Source: Chitinophaga pinensis
GTDB taxonomy: Bacteria > Bacteroidota > Bacteroidia > UBA4408
NCBI GenBank assembly: GCA_945861665.1
Contig: CAMAVS010000007.1
Location: 88,804 to 152,803, forward strand
Reading direction: 5' to 3'
DNA length: 64,000 bases
The notes under the pieces were generated by a model that searched no databases, was not told the origin of the DNA, and worked only from the letters and a program-made list of their open reading frames with translations. The translations under genes and the position numbers were made by a program. Below, piece by piece: positions 61,663-64,000 of this stretch (position 1 is the first letter of the stretch; the number at the start of each line of letters is the position of its first letter).

Positions 61663-62961
61663 ATGAAAAAAACACTTTTCACATTAATATTTTTAATGTC
61701 ACTTTGTAATCTAAAAGCCCAAATCGGGTTAATCGGTAAGTTCCCATTCAGTGGCAATGCAAATGACGTTTCTGGTCAAGGGCATAATGGAATAGTTAAT
61801 GGTGCAACTTTAACTGCAGACCGTTTTGGCAATGCAAATTCCGCTTACTTGTTTGATGGTGTTAATGACTATATAGATATTGGACAAGGTTTTTCATACT
61901 CATCCCATTCGTTTTCTTGTTGGGCACGAAAAGATGACATCAATGGAAATAATCAAATTGTTTCCAAAATAAATAATGGACCTTTTGATACAAAAAATAG
62001 TGAGCTATCAGTAGATGGATTCGTTGTGGGGACTGGAAATGCTTGGGTAGGAATAAATAGTCAAAACCCTAATGTTAATTTTTCTAATTGGAGTCATATT
62101 GTTGGCTCGTATGATGTAATATCAAACAAAGTAAAGATTTATACAGATGGTGTGGCTGATTCAATATTAGCTCCAACTTACTTTGATGTTACAAATACAA
62201 ATATTTTTATTGGAGCACGACCTTTTTGGGGAGGTGCGAATGCAACAGCATTTTATTTTAAGGGAGCAATTGATGATTTATATATGTTTGATTATTCTTT
62301 ATCTAAAAATCAAGTTGATTCACTTTTTAATTTACCTAATCCTTGTGCCCCAACTAATTTTTCTCAAACTCTAACATTATGCGCAGGACAAACAGTTACA
62401 GTGGGTTTGAATACTTATAATAGTACTGGAATTTACACTGATATATTATCAAAAGTGAATGGCTGTGACAGTATTATAACAACAAATTTAACAGTTAATG
62501 CAGCTATTAATGTAGGCACTACTTTAAATGGTCTTACTCTTTCTGCAAATCTTGCCGGAGCAACTTATCAGTGGCTTAATAATTGCCCAAATTACACAGT
62601 AATAGCAGGAGCGACTAATCAATCTTACACCGTTTTAGCCAATGGAAATTATGCTGTGATTGTTACTGTTGGCAATTGCTCTGATACTAGTTTGTGTACA
62701 AATATTAATACAGTTGGTATTGAAAGTACAGATAATGATATTCGCATTGCTGCTTATCCAAACCCTGCTAACTCTGTTTTTACTATTTCAGGGATAGATG
62801 CAAGCGCATTCAAATCTGTCGAAATAATTGATTTGTCTGGAGCCGTTGTATTAAGAAAAAATACATATTCCGATATTGATATTAGCAGTTTAAGTAATGG
62901 CTTTTACTTTTATAAAGTAATTGGCTCAACAACTTTTACAGGGAAGATAATTAAGCAGTAA
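61663..62961 (+). CDS. Secreted LamG/concanavalin-like protein with T9SS sorting domain
   Basis: FPFSGNANDVSGQGHNGIVNGATLTADRFGNANSAYLFDGVNDYIDIG; C-term AAYPNPANSVFTISG...LSNGFYFYKVIG. Confidence 0.92.
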   Translation: MKKTLFTLIFLMSLCNLKAQIGLIGKFPFSGNANDVSGQGHNGIVNGATLTADRFGNANSAYLFDGVNDYIDIGQGFSYSSHSFSCWARKDDINGNNQIVSKINNGPFDTKNSELSVDGFVVGTGNAWVGINSQNPNVNFSNWSHIVGSYDVISNKVKIYTDGVADSILAPTYFDVTNTNIFIGARPFWGGANATAFYFKGAIDDLYMFDYSLSKNQVDSLFNLPNPCAPTNFSQTLTLCAGQTVTVGLNTYNSTGIYTDILSKVNGCDSIITTNLTVNAAINVGTTLNGLTLSANLAGATYQWLNNCPNYTVIAGATNQSYTVLANGNYAVIVTVGNCSDTSLCTNINTVGIESTDNDIRIAAYPNPANSVFTISGIDASAFKSVEIIDLSGAVVLRKNTYSDIDISSLSNGFYFYKVIGSTTFTGKIIKQ

Positions 62962-62963
62962 TC

Positions 62964-63218
62964 TTATTGTGGAGGTAAAACAACTACCCCAGTAAAGTTA
63001 TTCATCCCTACCTCTGCTTTTACTTCCATAGCTGTTGGAATTTGCCTTGCTATTAGTTTGTAAAATTCAGAAGGATTAGCCAATGCCCACGTTTTGAGAT
63101 TCGCTACCTTGTCAGTTTGAAGGTCATCGAAAACCGCTTGAAATACATCTTTTACTGAAGAGGTAAACTTGTTTGGTGTTCCTGAGTATCTGCCACCTGT
63201 TTTTTTTCCTTTTGCCAT
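62964..63218 (-). CDS. Phage/mobile-element-type small protein (GGR.kGTPNK N-terminus)
   Basis: MAKGKKTGGRYSGTPNKFTSSVKDVFQAVFDDL...LANPSEFYKLIARQIP resembles small proteins common in Bacteroidota phages. Confidence 0.6.
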   Translation of the reverse strand: MAKGKKTGGRYSGTPNKFTSSVKDVFQAVFDDLQTDKVANLKTWALANPSEFYKLIARQIPTAMEVKAEVGMNNFTGVVVLPPQ

Positions 63219-63269
63219 AGTTTAGGTTTTAAATGGTTATCTATATTAGCCTACTTTAGATTAATAGAA

Positions 63270-63290
63270 ATTGATAAAATTTTTATCAAT
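63270..63290. repeat. Perfect 21-nt palindrome
   Basis: ATTGATAAAA-T-TTTTATCAAT. Confidence 0.85.
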
Positions 63291-63298
63291 ACTCTCTT

Positions 63299-63350
63299 TA
63301 AATATCTTTATTAAGTATCTTATTTAAGTATCTTATTATAATATCTTTTT
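63299..63350. repeat. 4 x 13-bp tandem (iteron-like) repeat, consensus TAAGTATCTTATT
   Basis: TAAATATCTTTAT|TAAGTATCTTATT|TAAGTATCTTATT|ATAATATCTTTTT, no spacer. Confidence 0.85.
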
Positions 63351-63423
63351 ATAGGTCGTGTTGTTTTAAAAAATTGTTGTGTGGTAAAAAACAAATGTCA
63401 TAAACCCTTTTTTATAGGTCGTG
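63346..63423. repeat. Direct repeat TTTTTATAGGTCGTG (63346-63360 and 63409-63423)
   Basis: Exact 15-nt match at two sites, period 63 bp. Confidence 0.85.
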
Positions 63424-63432
63424 CTATGGTCG

Positions 63433-63918
63433 TCATTGCCCTAATTTCAACAATGCTTTTTTAACTGCTTCATTTTCTAACTTTTTATGCTGTTTTTCTT
63501 TAGTTGATTTCCTTCGTTTTTCCGCTTCAAAAACAAGGCTATCTAAGTTCATACTAAAACTTACATAGAAGCCTCGAGTGTAACGACCGTATGTACACAA
63601 GCCCCACGAATTGCGCAAAGCACTTTTAATCTTTTTGGTTTGATATTCATTCGCATACTTGCCAATACATTTACTTAATGCAGGAAAATCGACCGATTTT
63701 GCTTTTCCATCCATTCTCGCTAACAAAAAACGGTTATCTATCTTACAGTATGCTTTATTCTGAATGATGCTCTTTATCCCTAAAAATGCCAACAAACAAA
63801 CTTTGTCAAATTCCGTTTTTTCATTATTGCGATAATCCCAATAAATAGATAAGTGGATATTCCGAGCAAACAGACCCCTCTTTTCCGCTGTAAAGAGACC
63901 CCTCATTTTGAACTGCAT
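63433..63918 (-). CDS. Hypothetical protein, 161 aa
   Basis: Intact ORF near the putative accessory boundary; no recognised domain; basic C-terminus. Confidence 0.55.
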   Translation of the reverse strand: MQFKMRGLFTAEKRGLFARNIHLSIYWDYRNNEKTEFDKVCLLAFLGIKSIIQNKAYCKIDNRFLLARMDGKAKSVDFPALSKCIGKYANEYQTKKIKSALRNSWGLCTYGRYTRGFYVSFSMNLDSLVFEAEKRRKSTKEKQHKKLENEAVKKALLKLGQ

Positions 63919-64000
63919 TTTTTAATATAATCACTCGTTGTTTTTTGCATTATTCTGCTAAGTTAATTTTTTAATTTATCAAAGTTTACTTCATCATACT

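Overview
The window is an AT-rich Bacteroidota-type chromosomal segment. Evidence for this is three proteins with C-terminal T9SS sorting domains, GldA, a NuoA-N operon with a short NuoG, and RemB/Wzi-like outer-membrane proteins. Most of it is housekeeping: paaZ, the 14-gene nuo operon (complex I, - strand, 6.9-19.9 kb), rnhA, frr, pyrH, xth, purN, an oligopeptide ABC ATPase and binding protein, msrB, a GDP-fucose/exopolysaccharide cluster, recX, kynU, and a DPP4-type peptidase. The best candidate for an undescribed system is a compact five-gene - strand operon (about 52.85-60.59 kb). It encodes a PapD/DUF916-like periplasmic chaperone, two mutually paralogous small secreted subunits, a 1176-aa protein with Ig-like N-terminus, beta-barrel-like core, SdrD-B-like insert and SPOR-like C-terminus (usher-like layout), and a secreted protein with four tandem FKBP domains. 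I read this as a possible chaperone/usher-like surface fibre assembly system. The right end (about 60.85-64 kb) looks like an accessory boundary: an IS5-type transposase remnant, tRNA-Ala(GGC), a LamG/T9SS protein, a phage-type small protein, and an exact 4 x 13-bp tandem repeat next to a perfect 21-nt palindrome. All product names come from motif recognition by eye; no database search was run.
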